From Flaveria trinervia (lineage: Eukaryota > Streptophyta > Magnoliopsida > Asterales > Asteraceae), in assembly GCA_025506515.1 (NCBI GenBank), contig CM046451.1, positions 47,937,212 through 48,001,211 on the forward strand: a stretch of 64,000 nucleotides of DNA, read 5' to 3'. The notes beneath the pieces are model-generated. The model saw nothing but the letters and a program-made list of their open reading frames with translations, made no database searches and was not told the DNA's origin. A program made the position numbers and the translations under genes. Positions 1 through 11,230 of this stretch are shown in pieces; position 1 is the first letter of the stretch; each line of letters starts with the position of its first letter.

Positions 1-3000
1 TTTAAACTCTCCATGTATGGTTTCATTTATGAATTTTAAGTTTCATTTCGTTTATCCTTATTCTTGGATTTGATAAAATTAGTTCAAAAGTTTGTTAAGA
101 AAGGAAAATACAAAGGAATGCATGTTGTTACCCGAAGTAAAAACAATCTATACTAGAACTATTGCTATTTAATTTTTTTGTTTATATAATTTGTTCTCCA
201 TGTATTATGTTAAAGCTTTCGAGACAACTTGATTGTACAAATCTATACTCGCATAATTTGAGTGAAATACAAGTTCATCTAAAAATTTTTGATCTTGGAG
301 AATGGTTTAATTTTTTATTTATTGTTCACACATTTGGTTTCATTAACAAAGTTTGATTACCTTCGTTCTACAATGGTAATTTGAATTTGGATTTTTGTTG
401 AGTGAACACAAGTTGTTTCTCGTTCTTTTGGAACATTTTTCGTTGCGTCGATGCAATACAAGAAACATGAGGATCAAGAGTTAGTATTTGGATTCATTAT
501 ACTGGATTTTGTACGCTAGAGTGTTTGAAGATGGTGGTAGAGCATTTTGAATGAGTTTTGTAAGGAGTTGATCGATTTTAAGGGCGAATTGCATGGTCCG
601 GTGTTAGGTTTAATAATGGTTTACACTCTACATGTATTGTTACATTTACGAATTCTATGTGTCATTTTGGTTACCCTTAAGCTTGGATTTGATTAATTTA
701 ATTCAAGAGTGTGTTAAGAAGGAAATTCATAGCAATGCACGTTGTTACTGGAAGTGAAAACAATATGTGCTAGAATTATTGCTATTTAACGTTTTTGTGT
801 ATGTACTTTGTTCTCCATGTATTATGTTAAGATTTGGAGACAACTTTGTTGCACAAACCTATACTCCCATAATTTGAGTGAAATACAAGATAACTTAAAA
901 AAATTTTGATCTAGGACAATGGTTTGATTTCTTATTCATTGTTCAGACATTTGGTTTCATTAATTGTGTTTGATTAACGTCGTTCTATAATGGTTATATG
1001 AATTTTGATTTTTATTTCGTGAATACAAACCGTTTCTCATTCTTTAAGAACATTTATGGTTTCCTCGATGCTATACATGAAACATGAGGATCAATAGATA
1101 GCATTTGGATTCATTATATTGGATTTTGTACGCTAGAGTGTTTGAAGATGGTGGTATAGCGTTTTGAATGAGTTCGGTAAGGAGTGGATCGATTTTAAGG
1201 GTGAATTGTATGGTCATGTGTTTGGTTTAATAACGGTTTAAACTCTCCATGTATGGTTTCATTTACGTATTTTAAGTGTCATTTTGGTTATCCTTATGCT
1301 TGGATTTGACAAAATTAGATCAAGAGTCTATTAAGAAAGGAAAATACAGAGGAATGCATGTTGTTACGGGAAGTAAAAACAATGTGTACTAGAACTATTG
1401 CTATTTAATGTTTTTTGTGTATGTACCTTGTTCTCTATGTATTATGTTAAAGCTTTCGAGACAACTTGGTTGCACAAATCTATACTCTCCTAATTTGATT
1501 GAAATACAAGTTAATCTAATTTTTTCATCTTGGACAACGGTTTGATTTTTTATTTATTGTTCACACATTTGGTTTCGTTAATAAAGTTTGATTACAATCA
1601 TTCTATAATGGTAATTTGATTTTGGATTTTTATTGAGTGAACACAAGTTGTTTCTCATCTTTTGGAACATTTATCGTTGCCTCGATGCTATACATGAAAC
1701 ATGAGGATCAAGGGTTAGTATTTGGATTCATTATACTGGATTTTGTACGCTAGAGTGTTTGAAGATGGTGGTAGAGCGTTTTGTTTGAGTTTTGTAACGA
1801 GTTGATCGATTTTAAGGGCGAATTGCAAGGTCTCGTGTTTGGTTTAATAATGGTTTACACTCTACATGTAATGTTTTATTTACGAATTTTATTTGTCATT
1901 TTGGTTACCCTTAAGCTTGGATTTGATTAATTTAATTCAAGAGTGTGTTAAGAAAGGAAAATACATAGCAATGCACGTTGTTACCCGAAGTGAAAACAAT
2001 ATGTGCTAGAATTATTGCTATTTAACGTTTTTGTGTACGTAATTTGTTCTCCATGTATTATGATAAGATTTCAAGACAACTTGGTTCCACAAACCTATAC
2101 TCGCATAATTTGAGTGAAATACAAGATAATTTAATTTTTTTTGATCTAGGACAATGGTTTGATTTCTTATTCCTTGTTCAGACATTTGGTTTCATTATAT
2201 AGTTTGATTAACGTCGTTCTATAATGGTAATATGAATTTCGATTTTTATTCGGTGAATACAAACCGTTTCTCATTCTTTTGGAACATTTATGGTTGCCTT
2301 GATGCTATACATGAAACATGAGAATCGAGAGATAACATTTGGATTCATTTACTGGATTTTGTACGCTAGAGTGTTTGAAGATGGTGGTATAGCATTTTGA
2401 ATGAGTTCGGTAAGGAGTGGATCGATTTTAAAGGTAAATTGTATGGTCACGTGTTTGGTTTAATAACGGTTTAAACTCTCCTAAGCTTGGTTTCATTTTC
2501 GAATTTTAAGTGTCATTTTGGTTATCCTTATGCATGGATTTGATAAAATTAGATCAAGAGTTTGCTAAGAAAGGAAAATACAGAGGAATGCATGTTGTTA
2601 CGGGAAGTAAAAACAATCTGTACTAGAACTATTGCTATTTAACGTTTTTGTGTACGTACCTTGTTCTCCATGTATTATGTTAATGCTTTTGAGACAACTT
2701 GGCTGCACAAATCTATACTAGCATAATTTGAGTGAAATGCAAGTTAATCTAAAATTTTATGATCTTGGACAATGGTTTGATTTTTATTTATGGTTCCCAC
2801 ATTTGATTTCATTAATAAAGTTTGATTACCATCGTTCTATATAGGTAATTTGAATTTGGATTTTTATTGAGTGAACACAAGTTATTTCTCGTTCTTTTGG
2901 AACATTTTTTGTTGCCTCGATGCTATACAAGAAACATGATGATCAAGAGGTAGTATTTGGATACATTATACTGGATTTTGTACGCTAGAGTGTTTGAAGA

Positions 3001-5402
3001 TGGTGGTAGAGCGTTTTAAATGAGTTTGGTAAGGAGTGGATCGATTTTAAGGGCGAATTGCAAGGTCTGGTGTTTGGTTTAATAACGGTTACACTCTACA
3101 TGTATTGTTTCATTTATGAAATTTAAGTGTCATTTTGGTAACCCCTAAGCTTGGATTTGATTAATTTAATTCAAGAGTGTGTTAAGAAAGGGAAATACAT
3201 AGCAATGCCCGTTGTTACGGGAAGTAAAAACAATATGTGCTAGAATTATTGCTATTTAACGTTTTTGTGTATGTACTTTGTTCTCAATGTATTATGTTAA
3301 TATTTCGAGACAACTTGGTTGCACAAACCTATACTCCCATAATTTGAGTGAAATACAAGATAACTTAAAATTTTTTTGATCTAGGACAATGGTTTGATTT
3401 CTTATTCATTGTTCAGACATTTGCTTTCATTAATTGTGTTTGATTAACGTCGTTCTATAATGGTAATATGAATTTTGATTTTTATTTGGTGAATACATAC
3501 CGTTTCTCATTCTTTAAGAACATTTATGGTTGCCTCGATGCTATACATGAAACATGAGGATCAATAGATAGCATTTGGATTCTTTATATTGGATTTTGTA
3601 CGCTAGAGTGTTTGAAGATGGTGGTATAGCGTTTTGAATGAGTTCGGTATGGAGTGGATCGATTTTAAGGGTGAATTGTATGGTCATGTGTTTGGTTTAA
3701 TAACGGTTTAAACTCTCCGTGTATGGTTTCATTTACGAATTTTAAGTGTCATTTCGGTTATCCTTATGCTTGGATTTGTTAAAATTAGATCAAGAGTCTG
3801 TTAAGATAGGAAAATAGAGAGGAATGCATGTTGTTACGGGAAGTAAAAACAATCTGTACTAGAACTATTGCTATTAACGTTTTTGTGTATGTACCGTGTT
3901 CTCCATGTATAATGTTAAAGCTTTCGAGACAACTTGGTTCCACAAACTATACTCTCCTAATTTGAGTGAAATACAAGTTAATCTAATTTTTTCATCTTGG
4001 ATAATGTTTGATTGTTCATTTATTGTTCACACATTTGGTTTCATTAATAAAGTTTGATTACCATCATTCTATAATGGTAATTTGAATTTTGATTTTTATT
4101 GAGTGAACACAAGTTGTTTCTCATCTTTTGGAACATTTATCGTTGCCTCGATGCTATACATGAAACATGAGGATCAAGAGTTAGTATTGGATTCATTATA
4201 CTGGATTTTGTATGCTAGAGTGTTTGAAGATGGTGGTAGAGCGTTTTGAATGAGTTTGGTAAGGAGTGGATCGATTTTAAGGGTCAATTATATGGTCTTG
4301 TGTTTGGTTTAATAACAGTTTAAACTCTACATGTATGGTTTCATTTACGAATTTTAAGTTTCATTTCGGTTATCCTTATTCTTGGATTTGATAAAATTAG
4401 TTCAAGAGTTTGTTAAGAAAGGAAAATACAAAGGAATGCATGTTGTTACCGGAAGTAAAAACAAGCAGTACTAGAACTATTGCTATTTTATGTTTATGTT
4501 TATGTACTTTGTTCTCTATGTATTATGTTAAAGCTTTCAACACAACTTGGTATACAAATCCATTCTCGCTTAATTTGAGTGAAATACAAGTTAATCTAAA
4601 ATTTTTTGATCATGCACAATGGTTTGATTTTTTATTTATTGTTCATACATTTGGCTTCATTAATAAAGTTTGATTACCATCGTTCTATATTGGTAATTTG
4701 AATTTGGATTTTTATTGAGTGAACACAAGTTGTTTCTCGTTCTTTTGAAACATTTTTCATTGCCTCAATGCTATACAAGAAACATGAGGATCAAGAGTTA
4801 GTATTGGATTCATTATATTGGATTTTGTATGCTAGAGTGTTGGAAGATGGTGGTAGAGAGTTTTGAATGAGTTTGGTAAGAAATGGATCAATTTTAAGGG
4901 CGAATTGCATGGTCTCGTGTTTGGTTTACTAAGGGTTTACACTCTACATGTATTGTTTCATTGACGAATTTTAAGTGTCATTTTGGTGACCCTTAAGCTT
5001 GGATTTGATTAAATTAATTCAAGAGTGTGTTAAGAAAGGAAAATACATAGCAATGCAAGTTGTTACGGGAAGTAAAAACAATATGTGCTATAACTATTGC
5101 TATTTAACGTTTTTGTGTATGTACTTTGTTCTCCATGTATTATGTTAAGATTTCGAGACAACTTGGTTGCACAAACCTATACTCGCATAATTTGAGTGAA
5201 ATACAAGATAATGAAAATTTTTTTGATCTAGGACAATTGTTTGATTTCTTATTTATTGTTTAGACATTTGGTTTTATTAATTGAGTTTGATTAATGTCGT
5301 TCTATAATGGTAATATGAATTTGGATTTTTATTTGGTGAACACAAGTTGTTTCTCATTCTTTTGGAACATTATCGTTGCCTCGATGCTATATACATGATA
5401 CA
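1..5402. repeat. Satellite array, monomer about 617 bp (block 1)
   Basis: Tandem AT-rich repeat. Using the anchor CTCT(A/C)CATGTAT, units begin near 7, 626, 1243, 1860, 2476, 3094, 3713, 4325 and 4942, so spacings are 612-619 bp. Two variants alternate: type A (anchor AACTCTCCATG, later AGGAATGCATG and TTCACACATTTGG) and type B (anchor CACTCTACATG, later TAGCAATGCACG and TTCAGACATTTGG). The alternation gives a dimeric higher-order unit near 1235 bp, broken once where two A-like units follow each other at 3713 and 4325. Short open frames inside it (for example 162-356 and 4410-4673) are not genes. The array starts before the window and is cut at 5402 by element B. Confidence 0.95.
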
Positions 5403-5983
5403 TGTAAGGCCCCGTTCCTGGAGACCTCACAGTTGGTCATTCATTGAAAATAAAACATATAATTACATTTGCCTTACGAAAATATTGCAGCGGAAACATA
5501 GATAAAATAACTTTTCATATCATTACTAATGTTTTTGCAAGTTAATACAAGCGTTCATTTCAAAACAGCATTCGTTCGCATTACAATGCAAAAACATTAA
5601 CAAAAGAATGCCATCCAAAAGAGCTGAGTAGCCGCCTCGTGACATCCCCAGCAACATTTACCTGCCAACTTAAAATATATAAAAGTCAGCGTTGCTGAGT
5701 GAGTTCTAGTTTTATAAATAAAACATACTTTTCTTTCGTAAAACCGTTCTTTACTTTCTTTCAAAATCATACTATACTTTCGTTCATCTGTGATCATAAG
5801 TCATGCGTACATATAGATTATATCATCACTATCTTCTTTAATCTTTCATGCTTTACTTTTTCTTTCATACAACCATAAACCCTTCCCTTCTGTTCATGGT
5901 ACCGGACCTAGGCCTATCATAGACCTTCTATAACAGTGCTCGCACCGCGTGGTCATAGTACCTAGGGTAAGATTTAGGTCTAC
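5403..5983 (-). repeat. Element B left LTR (3' LTR), outer segment
   Basis: Begins on the plus strand with TGTAAGGCCCCGTTCC, the complement of the LTR terminus GGAACGGGGCCTTACA. It carries the conserved LTR patch for CTAGAACTCACTCAGC (minus strand, near 5690-5710) and the first copy of a roughly 108-bp tandem repeat (about 5880-5983). The LTR resumes at 14973 after element A. No gene is seen. Confidence 0.88.
5979..5983. other. Target site duplication TCTAC, left of element A
   Basis: TCTAC precedes the TG of the element A 5' LTR and recurs immediately after the CA of its 3' LTR at 14968-14972. A perfect 5-bp duplication is the size expected for LTR retrotransposon integration and fixes both ends of element A. 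Confidence 0.93.
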
Positions 5984-7730
5984 TGTAACACCTGATTATT
6001 TTTAAAAGCCAAGATAAAAAGAATAAAAGAAAGAAAAGCTATAAGGTCCAAGTGGAGGGACCAAAAGTGTCCAAAAGGAAAACTTTGAAAAGTTGGTGAT
6101 AAAGGTGGCATGGCCGCCCATCACTTTTCTACACCCAATTTTCGGTAATCTTAGATAAGTGTTCATACGTCTGAAATTGCCTTAGAAAGAAGTAAGTGTA
6201 ACTCATGCGCCTAAACAGTAGCTCATGCGCCCAAAATTTACCTTAGAAATGTTTAAGTTCTGCCCATGCGCCTGAATAGTGGTCCATGCACCTAGAAATG
6301 TTAGTCGGATGACTAAGGGTAGGGCCATGCTCCCCAATAGTGCCCATGCACCCAAGTGGCCCATGCGCCTAAGTGTTCATGCATCTGAATAGTACCCATG
6401 CGCCTAGATTGGGCTGGAGTTTACTAAGTGTTCAGACGTCCAGAAGTCCCCATGCGCCTGAAAGTGGCCCATGCGCCTAAGTGTTCCCCATGCACCTGAA
6501 TAGTGTCCATGCACCCTCATAGTGCCCATGCGCCTAGGACTTAGAATATTTTTTTGATTTTTGGGGAAAATGTGTAAAGTAGGCTTTGACTTGGGCAATT
6601 CCTGGGGGACTATACGTTGACTTTTGGGGGTCATAAATAGTATGAGGGGCATGTTATGGATGATGATCACGATGATGATGTTGCATGATGTATGTTATGT
6701 ATGTATGATGCCCTGTGATGATGTATTTATGGTATGTTATGTTATGTTCCTATGATGATGAATGTTTATCTTTCCATGACTTTACGCGTTATGTTAATGA
6801 ATGAACTGAAAGTATTATGTAACGTAAAGTGAAAGATAATGAAAGGGGAACATGATGCATGAATGCATGCATTAACAAATAAATGAACATAAAAAGTATT
6901 GCAAGCAAATGTCTGAAGGTTCACACCCAATGAAGGGTGTTAGCTCAACTGTGTGCGGGTTAGCTACCCTAGAAGAATGCACACTGGGGTCCAACACTTA
7001 TGATTGACCACACGTATGTTCGGAGTCAGCTTCGTGCACAATGTTCGGGGTCTATGAAAGACCTCCGGCCCAGTAACCAGCTTCGTGCACAATGTTCGGG
7101 GTATAGCATATGGCATTGATCCGGAATGAAACGAAAAGATGAACGGTGAATGTACTTGCCTCAGGTACTGGAGTCAGCTTCGTGCTTAATGTTCGGGGTC
7201 TATGATAAACCTCAGGCCGAGTAACCAGCTTCGTGCACAATGTTCGGGGTAATGTACATGTCACAAGATGTAATGAATGAACGATGGTTAACCAACATAA
7301 TGAAAGATAATAACGATGTTATCTGTATGTACGTATGATATATGATCACGAACGAATGAAACGTATAGTATGGACTCTGTAAAGGAATAAACAACGATTT
7401 TATGTATGTTTCATTATAAAACTACAACTCACTCAACAACGCTGACTTTTATACATCTTCAGTTGGCAAGTAAACGTTGCTGGGGATGGCACGAGGCGGC
7501 TGCTCACGTCTTTTGGATGGAATCTATTTAATTAAGGCTTTTGTGATGTAATACAACTATATAATTTTGTAACGACAAATGATGCATTATTTTGCAAATG
7601 TTTTTAGGATGAAATGAAATGCCACTTGTTTTATGTTTTCCGCTGCAATGTTTTGATGAATAAATGTAAAATATATGTTTTACATGCGATGAATTAGCAG
7701 CTATAAGCTTCCCGGGAACGGGGTCTTACA
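5984..7730 (+). repeat. Element A 5' LTR, internally deleted
   Basis: Starts TGTAACACC and ends GGGGTCTTACA. It aligns with the 3' LTR (12728-14967) over its length, but about 0.49 kb present in the 3' copy (roughly 12890-13368) is missing at about 6150. It contains the CATGCGCC minisatellite and, at 7026-7250, four spaced copies of CAGCTTCGTGC followed by AATGTTCGGGG. Confidence 0.92.
6195..6535 (+). repeat. CATGCGCC minisatellite in element A 5' LTR
   Basis: About fifteen irregularly spaced copies (mostly 15-25 bp apart) of CATGCGCC followed by CAAGTG, TAAGTGTT or TGAATAGTG. Several copies read CATGCACC or CATGCATC, i.e. transitions at the CpG, as expected of methylated DNA. Equivalent arrays occur in every Tekay-type LTR in the window. 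Confidence 0.88.
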
Positions 7731-7733
7731 AGT

Positions 7734-7746
7734 TGGTATCATAGCC
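7734..7746 (+). other. Element A primer binding site (tRNA-iMet type)
   Basis: TGGTATCATAGCC lies 3 bp after the LTR end. It differs by one base from the plant initiator-tRNA-Met-complementary consensus TGGTATCAGAGCC, the usual primer site of plant LTR elements. Confidence 0.88.
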
Positions 7747-8079
7747 AAAATTTAAGTGAAATGGGTAAATTTTCAAAATAAACCTTAACTTAAACTGAGA
7801 ATGGGACGGAATGGGAATGGGATGCTAATCTAGGTAGCTGCGTGCCATGAGGTATTTTCGTAATGTTAACCGGTTTATGTGCGCATGGTATGTGGTTATG
7901 TGTTGTATGTAGATTTAAATACTAATGTAGTCGGGACAGGTAATGCTCGGGGTATGAAGAGTAAAGTAAGTGCTAATCACAACTGGCCACTGTAATAAGG
8001 GACTTACTATACTTGACATAAACTGAGTTGTTCCCTTGAATGACCGTGTTGGTGTTTGAATCTTTGAGTGTGTTAAGTG

Positions 8080-9345
8080 ATGGTTGGTGGAATTTCTTCG
8101 AAGGCCTCTCATGGTGAAGGTAACGGTGCCGAACCGCGACCCAAGAGGGGGAGACCCACAGTCGAGAAAGTGGTTCATGAAGAACGAGAAACTCCTCATC
8201 CAGATGCCGGAGATGAGAGTGCTAACATGAGGGCCTCGGTGAAGGAGGCGGTTGTGGAAGAAGTGTACCAAGTCATGCAGACGATCCTACCATCTGTGGT
8301 GACTGAAGTGATAAAGGCAGTTAGAGAGGGAGAGAGAAAGGAAAGGAGTGGACCTACGGGCAAAAGAAGACAGCCCGAGACTGAGACAGTTTCATCCGAT
8401 GATGAGGACAAGGAAGAAGAGCCTCCGCCGGAGGCGACCCGAAGCTGCAACTACGGGGTGTTTATGAGATGCAAACCCCCTACTTTTGATGGAAATGGCA
8501 GTGCCGCTGCTGCTCACAGGTGGGTAAGGGAAATGGAGGCGGTACTTGATATCATTGAGTGCCGAGAAGACCAGAAGGTTAAGTTCGCTACCCACTCATT
8601 TGTAGACTCGGCTCTGTGCCGGTGGGACAACATAGTCCAAGCTGAGGGTAGTTTGGCGATCAGGAGAATGAGGTGGTCGGAGTTGAAAGAGTTGGTGATG
8701 GAGGAGTTTTTTCCTCACCGGGAAATGGACAAGGTCGAGAGAGAGTTTCTGCAACTAGAGGCGGGAACTATGACACATCAAGAGTACACCACAAAATTCA
8801 ATGAAATGGCACGACTTGTGCCCGATGAGGTGATGCCACTATCATGAAGGATTAAGAGATATATTCAGGGACTGCCGGCTAATACCCGTAGGCATATGAT
8901 CGCCGCCCGGCCAAGCACTTTTAGGTCAACGGTTGATTTGGCTCGTAGACTATATGATAAGCGTGAGGTGGTAGTGGCTATGGAGAAGAAGACGAGTAGA
9001 GATGGGAGAAACTTGAATGGAAAACAGTTCGGGCGTGGTAGAGCCGCTCCAAACAATAAGGTGGCGAGGGTAGGTGACCCACGTGTCGTCACAGCTAGTG
9101 CTCGGATGGAGAAGCGTGGCAAGCGCGGGAAGGAGCACAGTGGTGAGTGTAGATGGGGGTCGAATGTTTGTTTCAAGTATGGGAAGTCTGGCCATATGGC
9201 TAGAGATTGTGGAAGCATGAAGTGTTTCAACTGCGGGGGAAGTGGTCACATGAGCAGGGAGTGTAAGAAGCCAAGGGCCGAGAGTTCTGGAGTGAAGAAG
9301 GCAGAGGGGAAGGGTAGAAGGCAAGCGCCCGAGCTTTCACGTTGA
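8080..9345 (+). pseudogene. gag: Element A gag (capsid and nucleocapsid), interrupted
   Basis: Structural protein that would form the virus-like particle. ATG at 8080; a basic N-terminus (KRGRPTVEKVV), then an acidic stretch near 8400-8430, then a retrotransposon gag core with WVREMEAVLDI near 8522 and KVKFATHSFV near 8575. An in-frame TGA at 8845-8847 breaks it, and the same frame continues to 9345. Two zinc knuckles follow: CFKYGKSGHMARDC has lost its second Cys (Tyr instead), while CFNCGGSGHMSREC is intact. The link to protease needs a frame change and meets another stop (TAG near 9348). The gag of element B is the clear homologue. Confidence 0.88.
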
Positions 9346-9766
9346 CTTGGTAGGAGGCTAGGACAGATCCTGACGTGGTGTCAGGTATGTTTCTAGTAAA
9401 CCAAACTCTTGTATTTGTGTTGTTTGATTCTGGTGCTAGTAGGAGTATCATTTCTGCTGCCTTTGGTACTAAGTTTCCTAATAAGAGTAGATGTGTTGGT
9501 GAGCCATTCGATGTAGAAACTGCTATTGGTAAGTCCACTAGAATAACGGAGGTGGTAGAGTACTGTGCCATAGAACTAGAAGGCCATAGGTTTGCTGCTG
9601 GTTACATGTGATACCCCTGGGTGGATTTGATGTAGTACTATGGATGGACGGATTAGCAACCTACGAGGCAAACATTGTGTGTCGTAAGAGGATGATCCGA
9701 TTGACAACACCTGACGGAAATGAGGTGACGGTTTATGGTGATCGCATCACGACAATACCGAGGTGA
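9346..9766 (+). pseudogene. Element A aspartic protease, frameshifted
   Basis: Retroviral-type protease that would process the Gag-Pol polyprotein. The open part 9375-9611 holds the catalytic motif LFDSGASRS, with the expected D-S/T-G followed by Ala-Ser. A frame change near 9605-9615 precedes the second half (GGFDVVL..MD, then NIVCRKRMIRL), the flap-distal part also seen in element B. It lies between gag and RT as in all Tekay elements. Confidence 0.85.
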
Positions 9767-11230
9767 TTTCGATGGCGGTGACGGGAAAGTGCATGAGATG
9801 CGGATGTATTGCCTACTTGGCACACATAAAAGATGTGGATGCGTCAGTACCACAATTATCCGAAGTACCAGTGGTGCGCGAGTTTCTAGACGTATTCCCG
9901 GAAGACTTACCCAGTGTGCCACCAGATCGCGAGGTTAAGTTCGAAATTGACTTGATACCCGATGCTCAACCTGTTGCCAAGGCACCGTACCGTTTGGCTC
10001 CGACTGAGATGAAAGAGTTAATGGAGCAATTGCAAGAACTGCTAGATAAGTAGTTCGTTAGACTGAGTATCTCTCCATGGGGTGCTCAGGTATTATTTGT
10101 GAAGAAGAAAGACGGTAGTATGAGGATGTGCATTGACTACTGACAGTTGAACAAGTTGATGGTGAAGAACCGATACCCCCTACCAAGAATAGACGATCTG
10201 TTTGATCAGCTCCAAGGTGCCAATTGGTTTTCGAGGATAGATCTTCGATTTGGTTACCATCAACTAAAAGTGAAGGAACAGGACATTCCTAAAACAGCTT
10301 TTCGCACGCGCTATGGTCACTATGAGTTCCTGGTTATGTCGTTTGGATTGATCAATGTGCCAACTGCTTTTATGGATCTGATGAATCGAGTGTGTCGGCC
10401 AATGTTAGATAAATTGGTGATTGTGTTCATTGACGATATCCTTATTTATTCGAAGACTGAGATTGAGCATGCCGGTCACATTCGGGAGCATCTGGAGACA
10501 TTAAGAAGGGAGAAGTTGTATGGAAAATTCTCCAAGTGCGCATTTTGGTTACGCAAAGTTTAGTTCTTGGGTCATGTGGTGAATTCCGATTGGATTATGG
10601 TGGACCCGGCTAAGGTAAAGGCAGTGACGCAATGGAAGTCTCCAAAGACGCCATCTGTGATTGGTAGTTTCTTAGGTTTGGCGGGCTACTATAGGAGATT
10701 TATCCAAGACTTCTCTAATATTGCTTCTCCACTGACTAAGTTGACCCGGAAGGATGTAAAGTATGTATGAGGTCAGGCGCAGGAGAAGGCATTCGAGGAG
10801 TTGAAGGCGAGGTTGACTCAAGCTCCTGTCTTATCGTTACCCGATGGAAGCGAAGATTTGGTGGTGTAATCGGACGCCTCTTACTCAGGGTTAGGGTGTG
10901 TGTTAATGCAAAGTGAAAAGGTTATAGCCTACGTATCCCGACATCTGAAGGTTCATGAGGTAAACTACCCTACTCATGACTTGGAACTAGCGGCTGTGTT
11001 CTTTGCACTATAAATTTGGAGGCACTATCTGTACGGAACGAATGCACCATCTTCATCGACCACAAGAGCATAAAGTACTTTTTTGAGCTGAAGGACCTGA
11101 ATATGAGGCAGAGACGATCGTTGGAGCTCATAAAGGATTATGATTGTGAGATCTATTACCATCCGAGCAAAGCTAACGTGGTGGCTGATGCTCTTAGCCG
11201 GAAGGAGAGGCTTGAGCCGATTCGGGTGAA
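9767..11230 (+). pseudogene. Element A reverse transcriptase and RNase H, several stops
   Basis: Would copy element RNA into DNA. RT begins with the linker FPEDLPSVPPDREVKFEID (near 9895), then a palm with SRIDLRFGYHQ and the catalytic FIDDILIYS near 10430-10455. Stops at about 10051, 10141 and 10561 interrupt it. The connection FLGLAGYYRRFI lies near 10672; RNase H follows (SDASYSGLGCVL, later CTIFIDHKSIKYF), with two more stops and a frameshift near 11010. It closes with VVADALSRKE near 11180. The order RT, RNase H, integrase is the Ty3/gypsy order. Confidence 0.88.

Noticed and set aside
162..356. Open frame of 64 codons (and one at 4410-4673) in the first 5.4 kb
   Set aside because: Both lie inside satellite monomers; the corresponding position in neighbouring units is not open and there is no recognisable domain.
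6195..6535. CRISPR-like regularly spaced repeats
   Set aside because: The core CATGCGCC is only 8 bp, spacing is irregular, the linkers are themselves repetitive, and the array lies inside an LTR of a plant retrotransposon.
6404..6670. Minus-strand open frame of 88 codons, and similar frames at 7052-7264 and 14277-14534
   Set aside because: They are repeat translations within the element A LTR (CATGCGCC and CAGCTTCGTGC arrays) without coding features.
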